A stretch of 64,000 bases of DNA from positions 213,355,047-213,419,046 of the forward strand of contig CM056995.1 in assembly GCA_029891345.1 (NCBI GenBank). Reading direction: 5' to 3'. This stretch comes from Dryococelus australis (taxonomy: Eukaryota; Arthropoda; Insecta; Phasmatodea; Phasmatidae). The position numbers and the translations under genes were made by a program. Positions 25,020-36,821 of the stretch are shown here, piece after piece (position 1 is the stretch's first letter; every line of letters begins with the position of its first letter). Under the pieces are notes generated by a model. It saw only the letters and a program-made list of their open reading frames with translations. It was not told the DNA's origin and did not search any database.

Positions 25020-25174
25020 GGAAGGGGGGCATTGTGGTGGGCATAGTGGTGAGATGATTGCCTTCCACCAGTGTGATCCATATTTCTTACCCTGTAAGGG
25101 TACTCACAGATTTCCACGTATAGGAATTGTGCTGATTGAGGCTACTGGCTGGCATTTTTCTCGAGGTTTTCTTG
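25020..25174 (+). repeat. Possible degenerate tRNA-derived SINE
   Basis: GGCATAGTGGTGAGATGATT resembles a pol III A box in a SINE head (GGCRTAGTGGTTAGA...), followed by TTGCCTTCCACC as in many tRNA-like SINEs. The B box (GGTTCGANTCC) is not clear. It directly abuts the LTR at 25175. Confidence 0.25.
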
Positions 25175-26469
25175 TGACATGGTGTCATGTGGTCAGATGA
25201 GGATTGGGTTTACGTTAGAGGAGTGGTAAATATAAAATGTTTAAAATGGAAGTTTAGGAATTTTGTGACCCGGGGCACCAGACATTATTCTCCAGAATAA
25301 TGCCAGTGATGTCGGTAGAGCTGACTCGTTGTCTTCAGGGTCATTCGGCGGACGACCACAGTGTAATCCTTCTAGGGGTTGGAAGTACTCCTCTCAAAAT
25401 CATTATATGTTCTTCCTTGTGGCACTGAGGGATATCAGGGCACCCAACACACCCATAAGACACTTTACTTACGTAGCTGTTACATGTAACCATTTAAAAA
25501 ATTAAATGCACAATCTGTATGCTTACAGTAAAATTGGCAGAATAAGGCCTGTACTGTAAACGCCTTGTGGCTACCTGAAATAAATAACAGCTATATTTTG
25601 TGTCACTGCGTAATTTATTTGGTATCACTCTACACACCTCAGTTGAGGTAACATACACTTGCTTCCTTAGTTAAACCCATCAGCAAGGGTTAAACAGAAT
25701 AAAAGACACGTGATCACAATACTTTAAGTTGAACGAATAAAGTCCACCCAGGCAATGCAAGCACTGAGTGGTATGAGGGGTGGAGTCTCGGCGGCAGATA
25801 AAACAACGGTTCTGGTTAATTAACAAAGTCTATTGCTGAAGAAATGATTGTGAAAAGAGTTGATTGCCACCGATTGCACGAAACGGGAGTCACGATGCAA
25901 CGTGCTCCACCCCTCGCAAGACAGATAATGACTAACTTGGAAAAAGCGGCATGCTGGCTGGATTGGCGGACCAGAACCCCACACAACACTACTTTCTAAA
26001 CAATACCCTTGCATAAAAACACTCAGCACTTGCCTTTGGAGATTCCTTCAAGTTCCTAAAATTTCCCCTTGTAAAACTAAATAATGTACATGCATAATAA
26101 CACTATGATGTGACATGAGGATGGTTACATGTGAGAATGAAAAATATGGTACATAAAGAAAAAGATTTCTAAAGAATCCCCTTGGGTATTAAGGCATTTA
26201 ATTGATGTGTTTATGTGTACACATGTCTTGGTGTATCACTTGTGTTGTGTTAAGCTCCTTAGAAACATAAAATGTAAAATGTGGGATCTCCTTTCATATC
26301 ACTGCGCTCAGGTGCTCATTGCACTTGTGTTGCTCTTGTGGCACTACCACTGCAATGCACTGCACCTACGCCACCTGCGGCGTAGAATGTGCACACTCCC
26401 TTTGTTGCTTGGAATCCTTGCTGATTTGGTGCGGAGGACAAACTGACTTTTGGTAGGGAGTACGTGACA
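25175..26469 (-). repeat. 3' LTR of the 25-30 kb Gypsy element
   Basis: The plus strand begins TGACATGGTGTCATG and ends GTGACA, so the minus strand begins TGTCAC. It aligns end to end with 29073-30354. Positions 25621-25845 are identical to the partner. Confidence 0.85.
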
Positions 26470-29072
26470 TGCATCACACACATCCCCCCCCCCCCCCCGA
26501 CAATGCGATACCAATTGCAGCCGCACACATCACTTGCAGCAGAGGCATACCTTGGTTTCTGCTCGGCATTGACGTAATGCATAAGGGGTTCTTCCCGGAC
26601 CCTTATGTTCTGGAACCACCAGCTGCTACTAATGTCCCTTGCGGTCTTGCACTTTATGTGGCGTTGGAACACCCATGCATGTCATACATCCCGTCGGTGG
26701 CTATTTCTTCCGCCATGACCGTCGAAGAGTCCTCGAGTCAACTTACCTACTGTTTCCGCTGTCGCTGCTGCTGTCTTCATGTGCATGCTGTTGTCACTGC
26801 CACTAGCTACCTGGGCAGGCGACTACTGGGGGTGATCGACCATCCTCGGGTGGTCAAGCTGTCGTTGGCACTGGTTCTCTGCTTGCTAATGTGCTTCCCC
26901 CATCTACTGTTTGGGCCGTAATAACAGGCACTCTATAGCCAGATAGGGAACCTTCCCCAGAAATGCTGCACATGGTCAGTGTCCCGGGTCTTGGACGCTG
27001 TCTCTCGTAGCCACTGCACCATCAGACACCTCAGTATCGGACTCCCAATGCTCGCCCTCTAGTGCCATGTTGCCGGGCGACGTCGTGCTTCCTGCATCTG
27101 CTGTTATTTTTCCTGGAGAAGTGCTGATGCACCCTCCTCACTTGTGTTCTCCTCCAGGAGCTCCTCCCCGACATCGCAGTCATGCAGCTCTGGTCCGCTT
27201 GCAACCCCTCACTATGTGCTTCCTGCTCTTCAATTGCAACTTGCTTTCTGCTTGCTAGAGGTGTTGCGAGCACAGTTTCCACTGCATTTCCGCTGTTCCT
27301 ATCACTTGTGCGCGCGCTCGCCTGACACCTGGCGGATATGGCCTCGTCCTATGTCGATGGTGCTTCGGCATCTTTTAGCGGCACTCTTGTAGGAGGTGCC
27401 GCAGAACCTTCCTTCTCTCTCATGTGTGTTCCTTACTTGGTAGGTAGTGTGTCATCGTGGGGTGCTTGGGCTCCGGGTTCGTCTGTGCCGCGGCTGTCTC
27501 CTGGTGACAGATGGATTGCATCCTGATGTGCCCTTATGCATTTTCTTCCCACTCGGATCAGGTAGGTTCTGGATACTATGTCTTTTATGACCTGGTGCGG
27601 CCCTGTCCAGCGTGCAGCGAATCTAGTGCAGAAGTTCTGTCGCACTGCGGACTGCGGATGTGCTTTCAGGTACACCTGTTGACCTGGTCGCAATTCTGGT
27701 GGCAGTCTAATACTTGTGGAGACCCACCCTGCGATGTAGCACTTGTCATTCCACCTGTTCTTTGTTGTTTTTGCTGCGTATTTGCACTGTGCCATGCTGC
27801 CTCCATTACACTCGCCACTTGCATTTAGGGGGCAATTACTTTTGCCAGGTACTTTTAGATTCTGACCTTACAGTACGTCTGGTGGTGTGCATTATGGTAC
27901 ACCATTCAGACACTGGTGGAGGGTGAAGAGAGCTGAAGGCAGGTGTTCTGCCCAGATTGTGAGTAACTCACCCACACAGAGCCGTAGTCACCCCTTCAGA
28001 TCTTGATTGCAGCACTGCATGGGGTCAGCTCTGGGATGGTACATCACTATCTTCAAATGGTACACGCCTCCCCCTTTCTGCGGAATGCACATTTCTTGCC
28101 ACTTGCGACGAGAATTCTGTCCTACTGTCAGTGAGCACCTGTTAAGGGTAACCCCACCCCTCTCCTCCATTAAAAAAACTCTCGTTCTAGCATTTTCACA
28201 ATACTTGTCACTCGTGAGTTGCTCATCGTGTAAGCTTCAGTCCACTGGGAAAAATTTTCCTTTACCACAAGGAGAAACCTTTTCCCCAAGACGTTCCTGG
28301 GTAGGGTCCCATTAAGTCGAGGCTAACGGTCTCGAAGGGCCATCATGGCTGATTCTGCTGAATCCCATCATTCCTGCACTATTTAAAAGTTTGACACTTC
28401 ACACAGTTTTTCACGTATCTCCACGCAACACGTGACAGGCCGGGCCAGAAAAAGTGCAGTTTCACATTCATAAGTGTCTGTTCCGTTCCCGGTTGTCTCG
28501 CTACATGACTGGCATCTGCATGGCAGTCCTGTGTGGTGCGGGCAGGGGTCAACAAATAGCGCACTCTCAATTGTTCCGCTCAGCGTGTGGTGGAGAACGT
28601 GGGAGGAGGAGCAGCCAGATGTTTCTCCTTCTTCTAGTTTCTCCTTCTCGCTCCTTGTCGTGCGGTGTGAACAGGTGGAGGGGAACGATGGCGCGCTCAA
28701 CTCACTCTGTGTCCTTTGCCCCACTGCTGTGATGTTATATTGCTGTCCAAAGATGGCGGCTCCTCGCCGCTTTCTCACCACTACCTCATTGTGCCGAAGT
28801 AATGGCACTGCTAGGCTGTTTTGGGGAACTTTTCTCACTTGGTCACCTGCATACTTCCCAGCATATCCTGGATGTCTGGAAGGCATAACGTCGCTGCCAC
28901 AGAATTCTCTGGTCGCAAGGTTGATCATGTTTCTCCCTCATTGCTGGTATTACAGGAATTGTGAGGTAAAATTTGGAAATATTTGGAAATTTTAGATTTT
29001 TGCAGGTAATTTTGCGGAAAAGTATTTTTCGGACATTCCTAGAGCGATACGCCCCTAAGTTGTGCGACACTT
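26470..29072 (-). pseudogene. Integrase remnant (Gypsy fossil interior)
   Basis: On the minus strand, the zinc-binding region at about 28380-28570 shows FFWPGLSRVAWRYVKNC followed by VKCQ, the H-H-C-C finger of Gypsy integrases. The C-terminal region at 27433-27795 shows RWTGPHQVIKDIVSRTYLIR, the GPH/Y... chromodomain-proximal block of Gypsy integrases. The region between, where the catalytic core would be, is decayed. The tail from about 26500 to 27430 is a low-complexity linker with no domain recognised. It is broken with several breaks. Confidence 0.8.
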
Positions 29073-30354
29073 TGACGTGGTATCATGTCGTCAGTGAAGG
29101 GGTGGGTTTAGGTTAGAGGAACAGTAAATAGAAAATGTTTGAAATGGAAGTTCAGGAATTTTGTTACCCGGGGCACCAAACATATATCTCCAGAATAATA
29201 CCAATGATTTCGGTAGAGCTGACTCGTCATCATGGTCGTTCGATCAACGACCACGACATGATCCTTCCAGGGATTGGAAGTACTCCTCTGAAGATTATTA
29301 TATATTCTTGCTTACTGCACTATAGGACATCAGGACTCCCCACATGCCCGTAAGACACTTTACTTACGTTGCTGTTACATGTGACCTTTTAAAACACTCA
29401 TTGCACTGTCTGTATGCTTACGATAAAATTGGCAGGAGGAGACCTGTACTTTAAAAGCCTTGAGGCTACCTGAAATAAACACCAGCTATATTTTGCGTCA
29501 CTGCATGATTTATTCGGTATCACTCTACACACCTCAGTTGAGGTAACATACACTTGCTTCCTTAGTTAAACCCATCAGCAAGGGTTAAACAGAATAAAAG
29601 ACACGTGATCACAATACTTTAAGTTGAACGAATAAAGTCCACCCAGGCAATGCAAGCACTGAGTGGTATGAGGGGTGGAGTCTCGGCGGCAGATAAAACA
29701 ACGGTTCTGGTTAATTAACAAAGTCTATTGCTGAAGAAATAATTATGCAAAGAGTTGATTGCCACCGATTGCACGAAACGGGAGTCACGATGCAACACGC
29801 TGCACCCCTCGCAAAACTGACTATTACTAACTTCGAAAACGTGGCATGCTGGCCGTTCTTGGCGGGCCAGCACCTCACACGGCACTACTTTTTAAACATC
29901 ACCCTTGCACGAAAACACTTAGCACGTGCCTTTGGAGATTTCCACGCATTTCTAAGATGAACCCTTGTAAAAAAAAAGAACATACATGCATGATAACACT
30001 ATGATGTGAGATGAAGATGGTTACACATGAGAATGAAAAATATGGTATATAAAAAAACATTTCAAAAGAATGTACTAGGGCGTTTAGGCATTTAATTGAT
30101 GTGTTTATGTGTACACATGTCTTGGTGTATCACTTGTGCTGCCGTTAAGCCCTTTAGAAACATCAAATTTTAAATGTAGGATATGCTTTCATATCACTGC
30201 ACGTGGGCGCTCACTGCTCTTGTGTTGCTCTTGTGGCACTACCACTGTGCTGCACCTGCGCCACCTGTGGTGTAGAATGTGCACACTTCCTGCATATCTT
30301 GGAGACCTTGCTGATTTGGTGCGGCGGGCAAACTGACTTCTGGGAGAGGTTACA
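29073..30354 (-). repeat. 5' LTR of the 25-30 kb Gypsy element
   Basis: The plus strand begins TGACGTGGTATCATG and ends GTTACA (minus strand begins TGTAACCTCTCCC). The partner is 25175-26469. Beside its inner edge lies the primer-binding-like site at about 29051-29070. Confidence 0.85.
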
Positions 30355-30470
30355 CGAGACTCACCCTTGCATTTCAGTGCTGCTTCATATCTGCCATATT
30401 CCATGCTAATTGGCTCTCTCAACACCTTGTTGCAAATCACCTAAACCTGTCTTAATTCCTCCCTTTTTAA

Positions 30471-31152
30471 GGCAGTGTCTCAATTTAAATAATACTCACG
30501 AGAGAGAGCACTCTTTCGCACAACCTGGTGAAAGTACTGCTTCGTGCTCTCACTCTGGGAATTGAGACAACCGCTCTCTCGTTTATCTCTGACACCAGGC
30601 AAACAGTTGATGCCAAAAGACAGGAAATGATGTTACGATAAAATAGCGGTCACAGCTATTGTAAGTAATTTATGTGAGCTTAGAACTATACACAAATAAT
30701 TATAGTACTATTATGTTATTTTATTATATATATAATGTTATATATTTTTTATATAGTAATATTATTTTGGTTTTAAATTTTACCGTCATGTTACAGAAAA
30801 GTAACAAAAAAAAACCGATGCGTAGTCAGAAATCCATATTTGTATTTTTATAGATACATGTTGTGTATATCATTTCGCTGTTTAAAAAGGTTAAAATTAT
30901 TCACTTACAATTGAAATAAAACGTCGTTTTGGTCCAGAATGCTGCTATAACCTTATTCAAACATTGAAATTATGTAAACAAATATGGCGCTCGTGATAGA
31001 ACAATTTTGATCTTAAATTTTGTGCTCTCTATGTGCTCTCGCTCTTTCGTTCTCTATCCGACGAATTCAGAGGAGTGGAGAGAGCTGTCTCTTACGTCAT
31101 AAAGACTTCGCGAGAGCATGAGTGTACTCTCTCGGACAATTGAGACACTGCC
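30471..31152. mobile_element. PIF/Harbinger-type MITE with perfect 15-bp TIRs and TAA duplication
   Basis: The ends are GGCAGTGTCTCAATT and its exact reverse complement, directly flanked by TAA on both sides (30468-30470 and 31153-31155). Length is 682 bp. Subterminal zones on both sides carry clusters of CTCTC/GAGAG and CTCTTTCG motifs in inverted arrangement, and a further GAATTGAGACA copy lies near 30561. There is no transposase frame inside. TSD, TIR and size fit a non-autonomous Harbinger (Tourist-like) element; the TIR is unlike that of the 21.9-kb element, so these are two families. Confidence 0.85.
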
Positions 31153-31155
31153 TAA

Positions 31156-32478
31156 TATGATGGAGGCAACGAGCTCGTTGGGTGGAGACAATGGTGGTGC
31201 AGTAGCTAGAGTACTCGTATTTCACGAAGAACATGTCGTTCTAAATACCAATGATTCACTATCAGTATTAAAATAAGCTTTATGCCAATTAGTTGCCCTC
31301 AAAAGGATAATTTCAAATATCCTAAAGAAGTTTGAAATAGCATTTAAAGAAAATCATGTGAAATTTTTAATTTAGCATATGGTGTAGTTACAGGAATAGA
31401 TCGGCTTAGTCTATGTTTTCTTTATTTTACCTACCTTTGGAAAACGATAACATGTATATATTTGTCATCTACTGTAATGATTACTGCCTACCATTAAATG
31501 CATCACCATCTAAACACATGTGTAAACATTATTTATTTAACTAGACATCTTGTCGACAGCAGGTTCGTTAAAGAATGGTACACCAAGAACGCAATGAAGG
31601 GAATACCATGGCAAATAAAAAATTCAGGAAGGCTACATTCATTAGCTATTTAAAATATGAGAACTGATTTGCTTGTATATTCTTGTGTTGATAAAAGCTG
31701 AATTCTGGTTTGTCACTGCAACTCCGCTGTCTTGGGGAGAAATAAAATTGTAAGATTGGTATTTTATAAGGTGTAGCCGAGGTGATTTTCCATAAATGCC
31801 CGGCACCGCCAAACAGCAATTTTATCATGAGGAAAGCTACATGTTATGTTTGTGACATGCTTTGATATATTGTTTATGTTTTTTTTGTTTATCTTCACTC
31901 GATCTTTCACAGCTTTAATTACTAATAAATTACTTGCCATAAACTCCTACACTGAAATGGCAAATCCGCATTTAGAAAACTACGTATCTGCAGATTTATA
32001 AAAGTGCCTGTATCTCTAACGAGTACGCTACTTATTGTAGGCCATAATACACGACAGGTTAGTTTTTGTGCAAAAATTAAAAACTTACGCATGTAACATA
32101 TCACTAATCATGCCATAAATGTGCGATATCTTTCACATCTACATCCACAGTATTATATATACGAATACACTAAACACGGTTACTTTCGGGACTGTGCGCT
32201 TCTGAAATTGCATGGCCCGGCTCGTACGCATTTCCATCTATTAATATTAATTTTCGTTTGTCACCTATTAAATCAAACATAAACGTGTTTGTATGACAAA
32301 TTCACATTTCACAGTGCAAGAATAACACAAAGTTAGAAGAAATTCAGAACAACTAAGTTGTGTGTCTCCGGTATGGCTGTGCATTAGTGACACTCTAGCA
32401 GACGACTGCAACAGCGTATTGGAGGTTACGATCATAGTTAAATAAGGCTCTTGATTTTGCTTATTTTGTATTTTTACT
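31156..32478. other. No recognisable gene
   Basis: AT-rich DNA between the MITE and the Harbinger transposase remnant. It might include the 5' region of the decayed autonomous element, but no TIR was found to show it. Confidence 0.4.
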
Positions 32479-32950
32479 ATGAAGGCAACAGAATTAGCAA
32501 ATGCACTTGATGAGATACCTAGCCCAAGACAGTACATGAGGAGACAGCACCCTTTCCAGAACCTGAGTGATGAGATATTTAATATGCAGTTCCGTCTTTC
32601 GAAACAGACTATTTTGGAATTGCTACATAAAATCGAAAACAATTTAAGTTTTGGTAGCATCAGAAATAGGTCTGTTTATACCCTCAATCAATAATTTTTG
32701 ACAATTAGGTTTTAAGCCACTGGGTCGTTTTTTATTGTGTGTGGCGATCTAATGGGTATACACAAGTTCACAGCCTGTAGAATAATACACACACCAGACT
32801 GATTGTTTGTTTGATTTCATTTGTAAGATCTTAGATGAGAACAGCGCACTATCATGCAAAACTTTTATGGGATTGCAGGCTATCCTGGTGTTATTAGGAC
32901 AATTGTATACATGCGTTATCGTAACATATCTGAAGCTGATTTGTAGTTCT
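32479..32950 (+). pseudogene. Decayed Harbinger (HARBI1-like) transposase, N-terminal half
   Basis: The frame from 32479 gives FQNLSDEIFNMQFRLSKQT, then after in-frame stops ATGSFFIVCGDLMGIHK and CRIIH, matching the HARBI1 N-terminal pattern (F..RFRLSK.T...L, then ATGSF..v.gd..GvsqsT.SR.I). In another frame at about 32853-32905 lies MQNFYGIAGYPGVIRTI, matching FY.IAGFPGVIGAID just before the first catalytic Asp. The DDE core after that is not recognisable. So this is a host-silent transposon gene with at least two stops (about 32692 and 32713), one frameshift and loss of the C-terminal half. It would have cut and pasted Harbinger DNA at TWA sites. Confidence 0.8.
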
Positions 32951-33949
32951 GTGAATGACGTTCTGAGAATTAAAGACAGCAGCAGCTGTTTGCAACGTGA
33001 ATTCTTTGCTTTCAAAGACACAGTATCAGTGTTTCTGCTCTCAATTATTGTCATGCTTTCTCCTATTAATCTATTAACAATTCTTTTTCATGTTATGTCT
33101 TGTTCGTTACATGCGACTTACTAACTACTGAAAAAAAAAAGTGTAATCTGTAAACGCCAAGAAACAATTATGTTTATATTTTCACTCAAATCTACATCTC
33201 CTTCATCACCTCTTACTTACTCCAGTCCAGGAAGAGATTAGTGTAAATACTCCTGCATGACCAGGAATGTCGCTATATGTTTCCTCCATCGCTCAGACTT
33301 GGGCCAGACGAAGCCGGTGGCAGTTAGCACTTTCTGGTACACCTGCAGATTCCACCGCTCTCTTCAGGGCCGGAATCAGCTACCAGTTGAAAACACACCT
33401 CCAGAATCCACTTCTGCGTGTATTTTAGACCCCTCTGCTTCTGGAATAATACATTCAATAGCCTCGAAGACGTATGTTCCTTCCTTACCAGACCTTGGTA
33501 TCGCCCCATTTGGTAACAGTTGCGACGGTCCCTTCAGGACACTGCCTTACCAGATGGTAACAAAAACACTGCCTTTCTGGTAATTATCCTTGGTTCCTTA
33601 AGAACAACAGGCAGATAGTTAACGGCAGTGTAAGCAACTATCCTAGCAGATATTACCTCTTTATTCCCATCAGATTTAGAACGAGATTACCTTCACCGGG
33701 CCTTACATAGTATAGAACTTCTGTATCAATTTGGATAAGTATAGGAGGTAGTACACGGCAACCGTATTATGTACTCCATCAATATAACACGCATTTTCTC
33801 AGCAATTCTGTGTGTGGTAATTTCTGGAGTATCACTGCATTGCTTCCTACATAAACGCAGCCCGCCAGAGTGAAGCCAGCAGACCATGTGTTATTTACAG
33901 CCAGAAACGCTCACATTAGACAGTCTGGAGTACAGATACGATCAGTGTC
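32951..33949. other. Unassigned; may include leader or LTR of the next Gypsy fossil
   Basis: From about 33230 base composition becomes more GC-rich, as in the following retroelement. I could not align it to the LTR at 35.8-36.8 kb, so it is left unassigned. No gene seen. Confidence 0.35.
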
Positions 33950-35772
33950 GAGCACAACAGATAGCTTTTTGTAATTGAATTACTGTGTGGGAAAACATAC
34001 CACTACGGTTGTATCGGTTGGCCGGACGAGAGGATATCCCGACCAGGTATGGTTTACCATTGTGAGGTGTGTCGGCGTGCCATCGATTGTAGACCACTGG
34101 ACCAGCCTCCCCCACAAGCATTGCTCGGTGCACTGGAGAGCCTCAACTACCAGAATTGTTTGGGCGTCCTCATGAGAACCTGTTAGTGATCATGGCCGAA
34201 TGCAAGAAGGAGTTCCAGGCCAACGAGATTCCTGAAAATGAATGGTTTGCTAGGACACAAGCGAAACTCAAAGGCAACACCCTCGAATGTTGGGAGAAGT
34301 ATGGCAAATTCATTTCGGAGTAGAGCCAACTCAGTAGCCATCTCGCCACACAGTTTTCTGGTGAGGAAATACTGGCACGCCTCACAACAGAATTATATAG
34401 CCAGATGCATACATCAGATGAAGAGGCGGAAATATTCGTCTGCGGAAAGGTATAGATGTACCATCAAATATTCTCAGCCGGAGACAACGAAAGCTGTGTA
34501 CAGCATGTAACACACATGTAGCTACCAAAGCTAAGAAACTTTTTGTAATGCTCAAAACCATGAACAGTGGCAGAAATTATAGTACAGGTCAAAGGCAAGG
34601 AACACAATTTCCATGAACGGGACAAGCTGGACCATAGGCAAAGGAGATAGGAGAAGCGAAGATGACAGGCTGCATGCCCTCCTGTACTCACCCAGCGCCC
34701 ATCTATGTAAACAACCAGCCATTCGACTTACTCGCTATGCAAACAAAGGAGGAGTGGTGAGAAAGGAAGCAGGCAAAGTCATGCCCGCCCCCTCCCCCAG
34801 ACACCAAGCTACCAGAATGCTGATTTTGCCCCAAGAGGCGTATAAACCGCAATTGCCCCAAAAAGCAGGCCAGCTTTATGGGGAAGAAAGAAGGCAGTCC
34901 CACCTTCCTCAATCACAGATTAAGGGAGAATAAAAAGTCAAGTCCAACATAGAATTACTAACATTGACCTTGTGGCATCCCGCCCACCACAAATGTCAAT
35001 GGAATCAATACAGTATTGCAACTACAAATAGTGAATGTGAACGACCGGCCTCAGACGCCACCGAAGCAGACCCGAAGGCAGGCCCGAAGAGCCCGACGAC
35101 ATCATGTGCGGATTTTTACTCAATTATCTCCGAAACACTGGACGACACTGAAGAGCCATTAACAATGGCCACCCAATAAGTATGGCAACCACCAGCCACC
35201 TAGGGAACAGGCATTTTAAAAGCCAACTAGCCAGGAAACCACCTACTCCATGTCTGCATGAGTGGTATTCCCAAAGCCTAAAGCAGCAGAATCTGTATTG
35301 TTGCTGCCCTCAATTCTCGCGGAGTTTAAACATAAGTTCGCCAACTGACCTCGAAAGTGGACTCCAAGCACAGTGGAGTCTCTTGGCAAAGTCCATTGCA
35401 TCATGTGCCATGCAAAAAAAGCCTACCAACGATCCCAATCGCCGAGAAACACGAAGAACCAAGTGTCGTCGAGACAGTGGGATGCCCCAAACCACCATCT
35501 CGACCGACACCACCAAAACCGCTGGCTCCCGTGAGCCAAATCAGAGATAGGACTGCAGCATCGGACATCGCAGCCACTGCTAAAACACCACCTCCCACAA
35601 GAGAGGCGCCTCACAGAACTGCTACCCAAGACGATGCCTTTCTCAATACCCTACTTCAGCTGGTACCATCGGCCGTGATCTACCTAGTCCGCGCAGCCAT
35701 GCAGCCGGCCGAAATGCCACCCAGTGTCACCTGACTCCAAGGCCACTTTTCTTGGACAAGAGGAGGGGACAC
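33950..35772 (+). mobile_element. Ty3/Gypsy-like fossil, gag region only
   Basis: The plus strand at about 34190-34440 gives EWFARTQAKLKGNTLECWE and, further on, EEILARLTTELYSQM, the pattern of Gypsy gag capsids (W.......LKG.AL.WW, then RL..ELY.R.Q). Downstream is Pro/Thr/Ala-rich open sequence (35041-35730) without a zinc knuckle or pol motif. A purine tract (ACAAGAGGAGGGGAC) at 35757-35771 ends it, as before a 3' LTR. It is a broken copy with gag left and pol missing; family is by gag pattern only. Confidence 0.6.
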
Positions 35773-36821
35773 CCATAGGTGCTGTCGAGACTGAGGTCAC
35801 CACCCGACCTCTGACTCAGGCGTCAGTCTAATGCGTGCCGCTTATGCCACTATTAAATACGATTGCGACTCATCTCACATCACACCAAGTGTATCTACTT
35901 CAACCCACGTGAGTGTCGAACCCGCCAACCTGTACACGGATGTTGCAGGCCGCCACAATCCTGGCGGGCACCCGAACACGTGGATACAAGAAGTTGTGCA
36001 AGCCAGCGGACACATCGCCCTTCCCTCTTCGCACTGAGAGTCTAGAACCCATCAGCCGCCTCAGCGCATGGCCGAGCGCCACAAAGATACGCGAAGGCCG
36101 AGAAGATGACCAGAGGGTTGCTACCGGCCTCGCGCTAGAGGGACGTCAAACACCCCCCTCAACCCCGTGTCTCACCGCTGCACCTGTCCATCGGACTATA
36201 TAAGACAGTGCACAGCAGGGCTCGTGCGTTATTTCTTCTTGTTCTTCGAGCTCGCTCCACCACTTCTAGTGCTGAGGCCTCCAACTACAGCGAACTCTTC
36301 AGCAACCTTCCAGAGGCTACTCCCATTGACTTCAACACTTTTCAGCAGCCACCAGCGGCTGCTAACATTGCCGTCACCAGAATATTTTGGAGCAACAACG
36401 ACCAGAGGCTACAGTAATATCAATACCTACCGGTTACCAGAAGTTTCTTCCTTCTGCAATATCACTGACATGCAACACACCCTTCTACTAAAGCAGTAGG
36501 CTTTAACTTATCTGTCTCTTATAGACATTCCCCTTATTTAGTTAGCTTCGTATAGTATCTTAATTATCTGTCAGTTTGTATTATTTCCCGAATAGCCTAG
36601 AACCAAGTCACCTACATCTGGATTGCGTAGGTTACTTCCAGCAACCCGTCTACTTGGTAGGAGTTAGCACGAGTCACTGTGTTTATTACGATATCAATCA
36701 ACACAGCTTTGTTCTTCCAGTGGGGGGTTTTATTTCTAGAGTAATTTTGAATATGCCTGCTATGAAGGATACGATTTGTGCATTGCCGATCGAGACTTGG
36801 TATTTTCAATACGAACTAGCT
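35773..36821 (+). repeat. Probable LTR next to the gag fossil
   Basis: Directly after a polypurine tract; it contains CTATATAAG at about 36196-36204 followed by a GC-rich ~200-bp transcribed-looking part, as in U3-R. The end is placed before CTGGGGACCC at 36823, which could be part of a primer-binding site, but a partner LTR was not identified. Confidence 0.45.

Larger units (their letters stand above)
25175..30354 (-). mobile_element. Ty3/Gypsy-like element with both LTRs, internally reduced (fossil)
   Basis: Two direct repeats of about 1.29 kb flank a 2.6-kb interior whose minus strand encodes integrase remnants. The interior starts, on the minus strand beside 29073, with a primer-binding-like TGTCGCACAACTTAGGGGCG, and ends beside 26469 with a run of G on the minus strand that could be the polypurine tract. 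Only an integrase part remains; gag, protease and RT are not seen, so it is an internally deleted and broken copy. LTRs are roughly 80-85% alike by eye outside one identical tract, which implies an old insertion. Confidence 0.85.

Noticed and set aside
26485-26498. Poly-C run and similar C/G runs at 8539, 38520, 40689 and 45454
   Set aside because: Simple homopolymers; one may be part of a polypurine tract, the others have no evident role and may vary with sequencing error.
26316-27828. Plus-strand frames of 105-150 codons
   Set aside because: Antisense shadows of the minus-strand Gypsy LTR and interior.
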